From contig CAMLRS010000005.1 in NCBI GenBank assembly GCA_946482515.1, positions 179,251-243,250 of the forward strand: a DNA stretch of 64,000 bases, given 5' to 3'. Below the pieces are notes generated by a model. That model saw only the letters and a program-made list of their open reading frames with translations. It ran no database searches and had not been told where the DNA came from. The stretch comes from an uncultured Flavobacteriales bacterium (GTDB taxonomy: Bacteria; Bacteroidota; Bacteroidia; Flavobacteriales; Crocinitomicaceae). Position 1 is the stretch's first letter; each line of letters opens with the position of its first letter. Positions 1-8,065 of the stretch are shown here, in pieces. A program made the translations under genes and the position numbers.

Positions 1-391
1 GATCAGCAAGGATTACAACAATTTCGAGCTCACGAATGCCATTGCGGCCCGCGATACATTGAAAGTATTCCAGATCGCTCATTATTTTGAGCGCAATCCG
101 AAGGATCATTCCATTATCGCGATCATTTCGTCGCTTTTCGGGTTCTATTCGAACCTGATGCGCATCCACTTCCTACCGAATAAATCGCCGGATGCAGTGG
201 CTTCTGCTCTGCGTGTACATCCATTTGTGGCCAAGCAGCTGATGCAAGCCGCGAATGTTTATCCGCCAAAAGTGCTGGCCAATAATGTTGCGGTGCTGCA
301 CGAATACGATCTGAAGGCCAAAGGCGTGGGCAATGCTTCGTTCAGCGACGGCGAGCTCATGCGAGAAATGCTCTTTAAACTCATGAACTGA
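1..391 (+). CDS. holA: DNA polymerase III subunit delta, C-terminal fragment
   Basis: The reading frame is open from base 2 and ends at the TGA at 389-391; the gene begins outside the window, so only about 129 C-terminal residues are visible. The segment SKDYNNFELTNAIAARDTL followed by a helical region with HSIIAIISSLFGFYSNLMRI matches, from memory, the C-terminal collar region of Bacteroidota HolA-type delta subunits. Delta opens the sliding clamp within the clamp-loader complex during replication. The stop overlaps the ATG of the following rsmE by one base, so the two are probably cotranscribed. The assignment rests on recognition of the C-terminal domain only. Confidence 0.8.
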   Translation, partial: ISKDYNNFELTNAIAARDTLKVFQIAHYFERNPKDHSIIAIISSLFGFYSNLMRIHFLPNKSPDAVASALRVHPFVAKQLMQAANVYPPKVLANNVAVLHEYDLKAKGVGNASFSDGELMREMLFKLMN

Positions 392-1071
392 TGCGCCGGT
401 TTTTTCTTGCCGACATACCACAAACCGACAGCTTTCAGCTACCGGAAGAAGAATCGAAACACATCGTTCGCGTATTGCGCATGGAGGAAGGAGCGACCTT
501 TTTGCTGCTGAACGGCAAAGGATTGCTCATGACGGTGCAGATCACTGAAGCACACCCGAAGCGCTGCCTGGTAGAAGTAGTGGAAAAGGTGGAGAAAGAA
601 CGTCCGAAGCAGGAATTTCACCTGGCGATTGCACCTACGAAAAACATGGATCGCATGGAATGGATGGTTGAGAAGATTGTGGAAATCGGGGCTACACGGC
701 TCACTTTTCTGCAAGGCGATCATTCCGAGCGCGTACAATTGAAATACGACCGTATCGAACGGGTGGCAGTTTCGGCTATGAAGCAGGCCCAGCACGATTT
801 CCTATTGCAGATTGATCCCATTCTATCGGTAGAGCAATTCATCCGCGATTTTCCGGGTGGTGGCATTGCACATTGCATGGAAGGTCCGAAAGCCGCTGTT
901 TCCGACATCGCTGCCGGTTTGCCGGTGATGATTGGCCCGGAAGGCGATTTCAGCGCTCGCGAAGTACAGCTGGCATTGGAAAATGGCTATAAAGCTGTAC
1001 ATTTAGGCCAATCGCGCTTGCGGACTGAAACCGCTGGCCTGGTTGCTGCCACACTGGCGCTTGTAAAATAA
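391..1071 (+). CDS. rsmE: 16S rRNA (uracil-1498-N3)-methyltransferase
   Basis: A 226-residue protein, close to the usual RsmE length. The C-terminal SPOUT-class trefoil-knot motifs are visible: the S-adenosylmethionine-binding segment MIGPEGDFS around residues 179-187 and the knot motif LGQSRLRTETA near residues 205-215. The N-terminal part has the PUA-like RNA-binding character of the family (ESKHIVRVLRM). RsmE methylates U1498 in helix 44 of 16S rRNA in the assembled 30S subunit. The ATG overlaps the holA stop by one base and a DUF4159 gene follows after four bases, so a three-gene transcription unit is likely. No anomalies are seen. Confidence 0.95.
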   Translation: MRRFFLADIPQTDSFQLPEEESKHIVRVLRMEEGATFLLLNGKGLLMTVQITEAHPKRCLVEVVEKVEKERPKQEFHLAIAPTKNMDRMEWMVEKIVEIGATRLTFLQGDHSERVQLKYDRIERVAVSAMKQAQHDFLLQIDPILSVEQFIRDFPGGGIAHCMEGPKAAVSDIAAGLPVMIGPEGDFSAREVQLALENGYKAVHLGQSRLRTETAGLVAATLALVK

Positions 1072-1075
1072 TGAG

Positions 1076-1726
1076 ATGAAAAAGATCCTGGCCATCATTG
1101 CTTTTGCCTTCAGTTTCTCCGGCACTTTTGCACAGGGAACCTACCAGCTTGCGGTTTTGAAATACAACGGTGGCGGTGATTATTACGCCAATCCGACGGC
1201 TTTGCCGAATCTCATCCAGTTTTGTAATTCGAATCTCGGAACGTCTATTTCCAAAGAAGTGCCCTACGTTGAAGTGGGAAGCCCGGAAATCTTCGCTTAT
1301 CCGCTCGTCCATATGACCGGACACGGAAACGTGGTGTTTTCCATGGCTGAAGCCGAAAACCTGCGAACGTATTTAATGGGTGGCGGTTTCCTGCACATCG
1401 ACGACAACTACGGCATGGACCAGTTCATCCGAACAGAATTGAAAAAGGTGTTCCCGAACAACGATCTGGTCGAATTGCCTTACAATCATCCGATTTTTCA
1501 CCAGAAATACAATTTCAACGGCTTACCGAAGATCCACGAGCACGACGGCAAGCGCCCGCAGGCATTCGGGATCATTGAGGAAGGAAGATTGGTTTGTCTG
1601 TACACCTACGAAACCGATCTCAGCGATGGCTGGGAAGACAAGGAAGTACACAACGACACTGAAGAAAAGCGGAAAATGGCCCTGCAAATGGGAGCAAACA
1701 TCCTCATGTACGCCTTCTTTAATTGA
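1076..1726 (+). CDS. DUF4159-family exported protein
   Basis: A 216-residue protein with an N-terminal signal peptide (about residues 1-19, ending FSGTFAQ). The body has the DUF4159 signature: LKYNGGGDYYANPTALPNLI, a PEIFAYPLVHMTGHGNV block and GGGFLHIDDNYGMD. The fold is thought to resemble ThuA/glutamine-amidotransferase-like proteins; the biochemical role is not known to me. It follows rsmE by four bases and so is probably cotranscribed. A hairpin lies between this gene and the convergent DinB gene. The family assignment is confident; the function is open. Confidence 0.85.
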   Translation: MKKILAIIAFAFSFSGTFAQGTYQLAVLKYNGGGDYYANPTALPNLIQFCNSNLGTSISKEVPYVEVGSPEIFAYPLVHMTGHGNVVFSMAEAENLRTYLMGGGFLHIDDNYGMDQFIRTELKKVFPNNDLVELPYNHPIFHQKYNFNGLPKIHEHDGKRPQAFGIIEEGRLVCLYTYETDLSDGWEDKEVHNDTEEKRKMALQMGANILMYAFFN

Positions 1727-1736
1727 TGCTTGATTT

Positions 1737-1786
1737 TGGATGCTTGATGTTGGATTGACCGCTTCATCAAAAATCCAACATCAATA
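1737..1786. terminator. Bidirectional hairpin between convergent genes
   Basis: A perfect 11-bp inverted repeat (GATGTTGGATT at 1746-1756 and AATCCAACATC at 1772-1782) with a 15-nt loop lies between the stop of the DUF4159 gene and the stop of the convergent DinB gene. Additional imperfect pairing flanks it (GGATG and CATCC). There is no strong U-tract on either strand, so the terminator role is inferred from position. The surrounding bases are built from short TTGAT/TTGGAT repeats. Confidence 0.5.
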
Positions 1787-1787
1787 A

Positions 1788-2327
1788 TCAAACATCCTTA
1801 TGACGTGGTTGAAGTAATGGAAGATACGCATACCACGGTCCGACTTCTGCTTTAAACTGATGCGCCATGACACGGGCAATCTGCGACAGGTGATTGAGAT
1901 CGTGAACAGCCCAGGTGGAAACCAGCTGCGCAAGCGTTACTTCCCCGAAAACCGGATGCATGCCCGTTTTTTGGTAATCCGCTAATGTCAGACCTTTGGA
2001 TTGCCATTTCCGGATGTTTTCCTGTCGCAGCGTCTTGAATTCTTCCAGCAACATGGCCAATGTTTTGCCCTTGCTTTCGTGGAATTGTGCAAAGCGGTCG
2101 AATGGCGCAAAGGTTTTATTGCCGCTACCCGACAGGATGATATCCATGCGAGCTATCCAGTCGGTGCGCTCGCCGTGAACAAAATGCCCGATGACGTCGT
2201 AGGCGCTCCAGGATTCGCCTCCTTCGTTTTGGGTGGTCCATTCGTCTGAAAGACCATTTAATAAGAGCTCCAGCGCTGTTGGAGTGCGTTCCAGGATTTC
2301 GAGGGCTTTGGAGGGATCGAATTGCAT
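1788..2327 (-). CDS. DinB-family protein
   Basis: A 179-residue protein of the DinB/YfiT four-helix-bundle superfamily (DinB_2-like). Putative metal-ligand histidines are placed as usual: GHFVHGE near residues 47-53 and HDLNHLSQ near residues 142-149. In this superfamily the fold binds a divalent metal, and characterised members include thiol transferases such as bacillithiol transferase; the substrate here cannot be read from sequence. The start is an ATG at 2325-2327. A second, distant DinB protein is encoded at 43329-43865. Confidence 0.85.
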   Translation of the reverse strand: MQFDPSKALEILERTPTALELLLNGLSDEWTTQNEGGESWSAYDVIGHFVHGERTDWIARMDIILSGSGNKTFAPFDRFAQFHESKGKTLAMLLEEFKTLRQENIRKWQSKGLTLADYQKTGMHPVFGEVTLAQLVSTWAVHDLNHLSQIARVMAHQFKAEVGPWYAYLPLLQPRHKDV

Positions 2328-2379
2328 TTTTTTGGATGTTAAGACTTCATGATTTCAAGATGTCAGGACTTGTCACAGC

Positions 2380-2796
2380 TTAAAAACCGGGATTATCGAG
2401 TCGGATCAGGCATTGCATTTCGCGGTTGTTGAGGTAACGCTCTACGCAATAGCCTTGCGGATCGATTCCGGGCTGATCGGTGAGCTTCTCGAATGCCTTT
2501 CCGATATGTTCCGGATGGTTCAGATAATCGGGAACATCGATGGCCAGATAGCGTCCTTTTTTGATGACGAGTGTTTCACATTTCAGCGCATGGCCTTCTC
2601 CAGGGTATTTTTCCTCGGCAGCGGCTTTGTAAACGATTTCACCGTTTTCAGGTCGTGAAAGCCCGAAATAATGCCGGTTTTCCGTAAATGGTGCGATCGC
2701 ATGCAGCTGCTCATGAGCCGTTGTGATACCTTCCGGAAAAGCATCGGCTGTTTTGCAGAATACGGTAATATCTTCGGGGATTTGAATCGTTTCCAT
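2380..2796 (-). CDS. GyrI-like effector-binding domain protein
   Basis: I place the start at the ATG at 2796 (METIQIPEDITVF), giving 138 residues. A longer form starting at 2850 would add a basic, non-conserved stretch. The sequence has the layout of a stand-alone GyrI-like/AraC-effector-binding domain: an EQLHAI segment, the central KKGRYLAIDVPDY strand, and the C-terminal IDPQGYCVERYLNNREMQC segment with the conserved acidic residue of the small-molecule pocket. Such domains bind hydrophobic cationic ligands. It lies 57 bases downstream of the HMA-MauE gene and may share its transcript. The family call is from pattern memory and moderately sure. Confidence 0.6.
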   Translation of the reverse strand: METIQIPEDITVFCKTADAFPEGITTAHEQLHAIAPFTENRHYFGLSRPENGEIVYKAAAEEKYPGEGHALKCETLVIKKGRYLAIDVPDYLNHPEHIGKAFEKLTDQPGIDPQGYCVERYLNNREMQCLIRLDNPGF

Positions 2797-2853
2797 GGTG
2801 TTTGTTTTGAAATGATCAAACGTACTTCTCCTTAAAAGTAAGAAAAACAACCA

Positions 2854-3576
2854 TCAAAGCATGATGACAATCGTCACGGCGCTCATAGCAATCATCAACG
2901 CATCTTCGATGATGGTCACGGTACTCATCGGCAGGTCGAAAACGGCACCGAGGCAAGCACATTGGATCTTACGTTTGTTCAGAACGCTTTGCAATACGCC
3001 CAATAAGCTGATGGACATTACCACGAATGTGATTGCATTGACTGTGAGCGGGAAGATGTCGGCAAGGTAGGCCAATCCCAATCCCAGCTCGATGAACGCA
3101 TACACGTAGCCCCAGCCTGTCCAGCGTTTGGCGATCACGTCGTACATCGCGTAGCTTTCAGCAAAGCCTTTCAGGTTGAGCAGCTTGAAAAAGGAGAATA
3201 CGAGGAAAAAACCAGCCATAAAGTGCTGCATCCATTGCATAAAGCTTCGTTCAGTTTGAATGAGCTGGACCAAAATCGTAACGGCTGTGATATAGCCGAA
3301 AATCAATAAAATAGGGCGATAAGTCTGAAGCCAGCTTTTGGCCTGCTCCTGCAATTCGCTGTGGCCCTGGGGCGCAATGGTGTATTTGGATGCGCTTCCG
3401 CCAAGCGCTTGCTGCAATTCTGGAACAGAAATGTGCGTGTTCATGGTAATCACGGCTGTCTGGTCTTCTTTTGAAACCTGAACTTCGAGAACGTCCGGAT
3501 GCATGAGCAGGCGGCTTTTTACCGTGGCTTCACAGCTGCCGCAGGTCATTCCGGAAATATGATAGGTATGTGTCAT
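2854..3576 (-). CDS. HMA-domain and MauE/DoxX-like integral membrane protein
   Basis: A 240-residue fusion. Residues 1-70 form a heavy-metal-associated domain with the metal-binding motif GMTCGSC at about residues 9-15. Residues 88-240 carry four to five hydrophobic segments with features of the MauE/DoxX-type membrane family: a FFKLLNLKGFAESYAMYD block, a helix around FIELGLGLAYLADIF, and a CACLGAVFDLPMSTVTIIED block whose two cysteines could bind metal or act in disulfide chemistry. The soluble domain suggests a copper or other soft-metal ligand. It lies 111 bases downstream of an AraC regulator that itself has a CxxC HMA-like N-terminus, so metal-linked regulation is a reasonable inference. 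Confidence 0.8.
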   Translation of the reverse strand: MTHTYHISGMTCGSCEATVKSRLLMHPDVLEVQVSKEDQTAVITMNTHISVPELQQALGGSASKYTIAPQGHSELQEQAKSWLQTYRPILLIFGYITAVTILVQLIQTERSFMQWMQHFMAGFFLVFSFFKLLNLKGFAESYAMYDVIAKRWTGWGYVYAFIELGLGLAYLADIFPLTVNAITFVVMSISLLGVLQSVLNKRKIQCACLGAVFDLPMSTVTIIEDALMIAMSAVTIVIML

Positions 3577-3687
3577 GTTTATCGTTTTGATTCTACAAAG
3601 TTCGGACAGTCGTACGAAAGATGCTTACACAGTTTTGGAATAAACTGGCATGATTTACAGAATGGGAATGAGAACGAGAATGAGGCT

Positions 3688-4245
3688 TCAGAGTCGATTG
3701 AGCGGAATGCGCTGGATGCCGGACTGGCGGAAGGCTGTAGGAGTTTGTCCGGTGACTTTGCGGAATTGACGGCTGAAATGTGAAGCACTGCTGTAATGAA
3801 GCTTGTCGGCGATTTCACTTAGGGAAAGCTCGTCGTAGGAAAGCAGCTCTTTGGCCCGCTCGATGCGCTGGGCAATGACGTATTGTTCGATTGTGGTTCC
3901 GGTTGCTTCGGTGAAGAGGTTGCTGATGTAGGAATAATCCAGCCGGATCTGCTCGGCGAGAAAATCGGAAAGGTTGATCTGTAACGGCTGGTCGGCGTAA
4001 TGAATGGTTTCCACGACCAGGTTTTTCACCTGTTCAATGATACGCGTTTTGCGGTCGTCGATGAGCTCGAATCCCAGCGCTTGCAGTCGGTCGTTCAATT
4101 CCTGTTTTTCAGCTGACGAAAGCTCACGGTCGATTTCCGCGATGCCCAGCTCTACGGAAAGCGGTTGTAATCCGGAACGCTCCAGCTCCTGTTGAACAAC
4201 CATTTTGCAGCGGTCGCAGACCATATTCCGGATGTACAGCTTCAT
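3688..4245 (-). CDS. AraC-family regulator with HMA-like N-terminal domain
   Basis: I choose the ATG at 4245 (MKLYIRNMVCDRCKMVV), giving 185 residues. Residues 1-60 look like a small ferredoxin-fold HMA-like domain with CxxC at about residues 10-13. Residues 80-180 are an AraC-type pair of helix-turn-helices: DYSYISNLFTEATGTTIEQY in the first and LSLSEIADKLHYSSASHFSRQF in the second, ending KVTGQTPTAFR. AraC regulators of this layout are common in Flavobacteriia; in the homologues I remember the first cysteine is often not conserved, so CxxC here may matter. It lies between the GNAT gene and the HMA-MauE gene on the same strand, and probably controls the latter. Confidence 0.85.
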   Translation of the reverse strand: MKLYIRNMVCDRCKMVVQQELERSGLQPLSVELGIAEIDRELSSAEKQELNDRLQALGFELIDDRKTRIIEQVKNLVVETIHYADQPLQINLSDFLAEQIRLDYSYISNLFTEATGTTIEQYVIAQRIERAKELLSYDELSLSEIADKLHYSSASHFSRQFRKVTGQTPTAFRQSGIQRIPLNRL

Positions 4246-4263
4246 GCCTGCAAAAATACGCAT

Positions 4264-4695
4264 TTACCTGCGCAGGCGCATATGCAGAATAGGGAAGGGC
4301 TTGCCCATCGGATCGGTAGCTGAGCGGGCAAAAGGCTCAAAACCGGCGTAGAGGTAAAAGCTCACGGCGTGTTCGTTTTGTTCGTTCACATCGACTTCGG
4401 TTGCCTGCATGGATTCGATAGCGTGGTTCAGGAGCAGTTTCCCAATGCCTTTTCCGCGTTCGTCGGGATGAAGAAACAGCATTTCAATCCTGGAGCCCAG
4501 AACGCCTAAGAAACCGGTGATCTGTCCGTTGGAATTTTTCGTGCAGCGCAATTCGACCTGTTGGAGGAAGTCGGGAACCAAAGGTTTAAAAAAGGCAATG
4601 TCATCCGGTGTGAGGAAGTGATGTGTGGCTTTAACGGATGCTTCCCACACTTCGACGATAGCATCGTGATCAGCTGGTAAGACATCGTGGATCAT
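4264..4695 (-). CDS. GNAT-family N-acetyltransferase
   Basis: A 143-residue single-domain GNAT enzyme. The acetyl-CoA-binding motif A is clear: IEMLFLHPDERGKGIGKLLLNHAI around residues 69-92, with the R/Q-x-x-G-x-G/A loop as RGKGIG. The C-terminal motif B follows as VNEQNEHAVSFYLYAGFE. The layout resembles YjaB-like acetyltransferases, but the acceptor substrate cannot be inferred. The start ATG overlaps the stop of the upstream VOC gene by four bases, and the AraC gene begins 18 bases after its stop, indicating one operon. Confidence 0.88.
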   Translation of the reverse strand: MIHDVLPADHDAIVEVWEASVKATHHFLTPDDIAFFKPLVPDFLQQVELRCTKNSNGQITGFLGVLGSRIEMLFLHPDERGKGIGKLLLNHAIESMQATEVDVNEQNEHAVSFYLYAGFEPFARSATDPMGKPFPILHMRLRR

Positions 4696-5591
4696 CCGTT
4701 GAATGCTTTTTCCAGTTCGTTGATATCGAATTTCTTCATGGCCATAAAAGCCTTCGTAACGCGCTCGGTGCGGGCTTTATCCGGGTGTCGGAGCATTTCT
4801 TCGAGCTGGACGGGAACCACCTGCCACGAAACGCCGAATTTATCTTTCAGCCAGCCGCATTGTACTTCCTGTCCGCCTTCGGTGAGGTATTTCCAGTAAT
4901 AATCGATCTCGGCTTGTGTGCGACAGTTCACGATCAGCGAAAGTGCCTCGTTGAACTCCATTTCCATCGGAATGTTGCTGTCCATGGCTGCAAGCGTTTC
5001 ACCGATCAGCTTGAACTGGGCATATTCGACCTGTTCTTTCATCGGGCCTTCAGGTTGTTTGACGATGAGGTCTACGGTTCCGCGAAAAACCGAGGTGTAG
5101 AACTGAACGGCTTCTTCGGCGCGGCCTTGCTGGGCACCGGCAAACATAAACGAGGGCATGAGCAGCTGTTCCGGGCTGTGTTCACGGGCGATCATGATCT
5201 GCCACGAAAGCCCGAATCGGTCCTGGATCCAGCCGTATTTTTCACTCCACGCGTACTTGTCGAGCGGCATCATCACTGTTCCGCCATCCGAAAATGCTTC
5301 CCAGTAGCGATCGGCTTCCGTTTCGGTCTGACACAATACAAAATAGGAGATAGAAGCGTTAAGCTGGAACAACGGTCCGCCATTGATCGCCACGAATTCT
5401 GTTCCCGAAAGATTGAATGTAATGGCCATGAGACTGCCTTCGGGTTGCTGGTGAAATTCGAAGCCTTCTTTGCCGTAATAGGTCATGTGGTCGATGGCTG
5501 AATCGGGGAAAACCGAAATATAGAAACGTGCCGCTGCTTCTGCTTCTTTGTCGAACCAAAGTCCGTTGCTGAGGTATGGAGTCGCTTTCAT
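4692..5591 (-). CDS. Two-domain VOC/PhnB-like protein
   Basis: I set the start at the ATG at 5591 (MKATPYLSNGLWFDKEAEAA), giving 299 residues; a longer frame from 5663 adds a stretch unlike the family. Two tandem vicinal-oxygen-chelate domains are seen, roughly residues 1-140 and 141-290, each with the features of PhnB-like proteins (often annotated 3-demethylubiquinone-9 3-methyltransferase): ARFYISVFPDS, FVAINGGP, then SFMFAG...AVQFYTSVFRG and SWQVVPVQLEEML near the end. No methyltransferase fold is present, so that legacy name is likely misleading. It is the first gene of the VOC-GNAT-AraC operon, with a four-base overlap into GNAT. Confidence 0.8.
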   Translation of the reverse strand: MKATPYLSNGLWFDKEAEAAARFYISVFPDSAIDHMTYYGKEGFEFHQQPEGSLMAITFNLSGTEFVAINGGPLFQLNASISYFVLCQTETEADRYWEAFSDGGTVMMPLDKYAWSEKYGWIQDRFGLSWQIMIAREHSPEQLLMPSFMFAGAQQGRAEEAVQFYTSVFRGTVDLIVKQPEGPMKEQVEYAQFKLIGETLAAMDSNIPMEMEFNEALSLIVNCRTQAEIDYYWKYLTEGGQEVQCGWLKDKFGVSWQVVPVQLEEMLRHPDKARTERVTKAFMAMKKFDINELEKAFNG

Positions 5592-5668
5592 ATGCTTCGT
5601 TTTGACGTCTATCAAAGCTACAAAAAGCACCGTTCGTTTTTCCCGAAAGCAGGGAAAGTTCACACAAT

Positions 5669-6595
5669 TTAATAGTATTCCAGCGTGCGCTTTACGACGT
5701 AAACGACTTTTCCGTTAACGCTGCGGCAGGAAATCCAATTGCCCTGTTTATCAAAGGTGTAGGTGTTGACAAACGTCCGGGTGATTATTCCTTCGTCGTC
5801 CACTTCGGTCATTTTTACCGGGTTTCCGTCAACGTAGGTATATTCCACGTAACCGGCGGGCAATCCTTCTTCGAAGATCTCCCATTTTTCTCCGGTTCGT
5901 TTGCCGTTTGTATAGGTGTATGTCGATCGTTCGAGCAAGCCGTCCGTGTCGCTCCAGGTCATCTGGATGAGGTTGCCCGCTGGGTCGTATTTGTAGTCGA
6001 ACCAGTCTTTGTAGCTGTAGTCTTCTTCCACCATCTCTTCATACACCAGCAAGCCGTTTTCGTAGCGCAGATTCTGAACTTCGCTGCTTTTGTCCTCGAC
6101 ATTGTAATGGATCCTTTTCACGACCCGGTTTTGGTTGTCGTAAACCCAGGCGATGCGCATCTTTTCGACGGTTTGTTCACCTTCATCGGTAGAAAATGGC
6201 AAGCGCTTTTTGATCACTGTTTCGGAGATCCGGCCTTTTTCATCGTAGAAATAGCTGGTGATCTCGCTAAACGTGGCCGATTCTTTCAACCGGCCGTTCT
6301 CGTATGTATGGGTTTCATTTCCGTTGGTTGATGTGATATTGACGGCTGCTCGCTTCAGCAGATTGCCCTTTTCGTCAAATGTCAACCGGTAATCGTGCTC
6401 CCAGGAATTCATGTTTCTTGGCGTAAGCTTAGCTTTCCCGCCCGGATCAGCGGTTTCCATAAACGTTTCTTCCGTGATGGCTTTTACGTTTCCAATCAGG
6501 TTGAAAGCCGCACAGTCCATGGGTTCTTTTTCCATTTCCTGGCCGAAAGTATGGCTGGATAGAAGGAAGAAAGCGGTGATAAGGGTTGTTTTCAT
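5669..6595 (-). CDS. Exported protein with YD-like repeats
   Basis: A 308-residue protein with a signal peptide (about residues 1-18, ending SHTFGQ). The mature part contains several degenerate repeats of the YD/RHS type: FDEKGNLLKRA, YENGRLKESATF, YFYDEKGRISETV, YDNQNRVVKRI, YKYDPAGNLIQMTW and FDKQGNW. These suggest a beta-rich surface or periplasmic structure. No type A or type B T9SS sorting signal is visible at the C-terminus, which ends VVKRTLEYY. The start overlaps the stop of the uracil-DNA-glycosylase-like gene by four bases. The role is unknown. Confidence 0.7.
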   Translation of the reverse strand: MKTTLITAFFLLSSHTFGQEMEKEPMDCAAFNLIGNVKAITEETFMETADPGGKAKLTPRNMNSWEHDYRLTFDEKGNLLKRAAVNITSTNGNETHTYENGRLKESATFSEITSYFYDEKGRISETVIKKRLPFSTDEGEQTVEKMRIAWVYDNQNRVVKRIHYNVEDKSSEVQNLRYENGLLVYEEMVEEDYSYKDWFDYKYDPAGNLIQMTWSDTDGLLERSTYTYTNGKRTGEKWEIFEEGLPAGYVEYTYVDGNPVKMTEVDDEGIITRTFVNTYTFDKQGNWISCRSVNGKVVYVVKRTLEYY

Positions 6596-7173
6596 GTCTT
6601 ATATTGTTTGATGCGCTCCACGATCTGCTGCAGCTCCGGGATAACTTCGTGTTCAAACCACGGGTGTCTGCTGTGCCAGATGCGGTTGCGCGGCGAGGGA
6701 TGGACTAACGGGAAATAGGTTGGCAGGAATTCGCGAAAGCTGCGCACGGTTTCCGTCAGGTTGCCCCTGAACCGGTTGCCAAGATAGTATTTTTGGGCGT
6801 ACTGACCGATGAGCAGGGTGAGCTGGATATCGGGCATGGCATCGAGCAGCTGACGGTGCCATTGTGGGGCACATTCTGGTCGCGGCGGTAAATCACCCGA
6901 AGGTCCTTTTCCCGGATAACAGAATCCCATGGGCATAATGGCGAAGAGCCGATTGTCGTAAAATTCTTCCCTGGAAACGTTCAGCCACCGACGTAGTTCG
7001 TCGCCGCTCTGGTCATTGAAAGGAACGCCGGTTTGCTGTACTTTCATGCCTGGCGCCTGACCGATGATGAGTATGCGCGCCTGCTCACTAACCTGAACGA
7101 CAGGTTTAGGTGAAAAAGGGAGGTGCTTACTACACAATTGGCACCTTTGAATGTCGGCCAACAATTCTTCCAT
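6592..7173 (-). CDS. Uracil-DNA glycosylase family protein
   Basis: I start at the ATG at 7173 (MEELLADIQRC), giving 193 residues; an in-frame TTG at 7188 would add five. The UDG-superfamily landmarks are ILIIGQAPGMKVQQTGVPF near residues 35-55 (motif 1) and HPSPRNRIW near residues 157-165 (motif 2). A CQLC pair at the N-terminus resembles part of the iron-sulfur ligand set of family 4/5 enzymes, but I cannot identify the other two ligand cysteines with confidence. It probably acts in excision of deaminated bases, though this subgroup, annotated simply as UDG family protein, is poorly characterised. Confidence 0.8.
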   Translation of the reverse strand: MEELLADIQRCQLCSKHLPFSPKPVVQVSEQARILIIGQAPGMKVQQTGVPFNDQSGDELRRWLNVSREEFYDNRLFAIMPMGFCYPGKGPSGDLPPRPECAPQWHRQLLDAMPDIQLTLLIGQYAQKYYLGNRFRGNLTETVRSFREFLPTYFPLVHPSPRNRIWHSRHPWFEHEVIPELQQIVERIKQYKT

Positions 7174-7364
7174 GTGATATTTCTTCAAGGGCTTGATCAG
7201 CTGTATAAAGAGTGGAGTAACTTCAAGTGGGAAGTTAAGAAAAACAATGGATCCTATCTATTCCGGAATCAAAAGGTCGCTATTTCGAGCATCCTGCTAA
7301 CTTTGGATATGGTTTTTCAAGAGGAGCATTCCCTGAATCCACCTAATGTTAAAGCTTTCCAGGC

Positions 7365-8003
7365 ATGGGATATCAAAGCATCTTCTTTTCCAAAGACACC
7401 GTTAAATGGACCAATCGCTTTTATGTCCGGAATCAGCTCATTTCTGTAGAGCTGGAAAACGAGGCTATTTGTATCAGGAAAAATCATCTGCTTATTCCAG
7501 TTCAGGAAGCTGAGGATCTTGTTGGAAAAACCCTTTTAGAAGAAGAAACGGCAAATCTGCAACGCTTTTACAGCGAATATGCGCATTTAAAAAAGCCTGC
7601 TTTGACTTCGCTCTACGATAAGCTTTTGGGAATAAGCTACCTGAAACTACCCGACTATCCAATTGCTCAGGAGAATATTGCCTTTGAGCTTTCTAAGCAG
7701 GAATCACTCATATTTGAATACAGCTTTTTCTCTCGGTTCGATAGCACTTCGGTTTACCGGTCTTTTTCTATGTTGCGGAATAAGATTGAAGAGGTGATGA
7801 AGGGAGGCCCAGCTGAACTAGTTCCAGTGTGTGATTATGAGATTTTTGAGGAATACTATCGTATAGAACAGGAAACTACCTGCTACTTCGGTGCTATTGA
7901 TAACGAACAGGCACATATACCCCAGGAGAGATTCATCATTTCTACAAAAGATTTCCACGCGGTAATAGCGGATTTCCTGAATCAATTCTGTTCAAAGGAT
8001 TAG
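7365..8003 (+). CDS. Hypothetical protein
   Basis: A 212-residue protein that I do not recognise. It is soluble and acidic, with no signal peptide or membrane segment, and is rich in aromatic residues (for example LIFEYSFFSRFDSTSVYRSF and YFGAIDNEQAHIPQERF). The ATG at 7365 is the first possible methionine after an in-frame stop a few codons upstream, and no convincing ribosome-binding site precedes it. Base composition is AT-richer than its neighbours and it is a lone plus-strand gene between two minus-strand blocks, so recent acquisition is possible. It might be degenerate at its 5' end; no frame-shifted continuation upstream is convincing. Confidence 0.6.
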   Translation: MGYQSIFFSKDTVKWTNRFYVRNQLISVELENEAICIRKNHLLIPVQEAEDLVGKTLLEEETANLQRFYSEYAHLKKPALTSLYDKLLGISYLKLPDYPIAQENIAFELSKQESLIFEYSFFSRFDSTSVYRSFSMLRNKIEEVMKGGPAELVPVCDYEIFEEYYRIEQETTCYFGAIDNEQAHIPQERFIISTKDFHAVIADFLNQFCSKD

Positions 8004-8012
8004 TTTTTCAGA

Positions 8013-8044
8013 AATAAAAAAAGGCCGCTCTTTCGAACGACCCT
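8013..8044 (-). terminator. Rho-independent terminator of the gene at 8066-8686
   Basis: On the minus strand the sequence forms an eight-pair stem (GGTCGTTC at 8035-8042 with GAGCGGCC at 8023-8030, including two G-U pairs), with a four-base loop and a following run of T (8015-8022 read in reverse). It lies 22 bases downstream of the minus-strand gene that ends at 8066. Confidence 0.8.
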
Positions 8045-8065
8045 ACCGTGTAGCGCGGTTAAAGA

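Noticed and set aside
7123..7449. Plus-strand frame overlapping the UDG-like gene and the 5' end of the gene at 7365
   Set aside because: It overlaps the start of one gene antisense and the other in a different frame, and gives no recognisable product.
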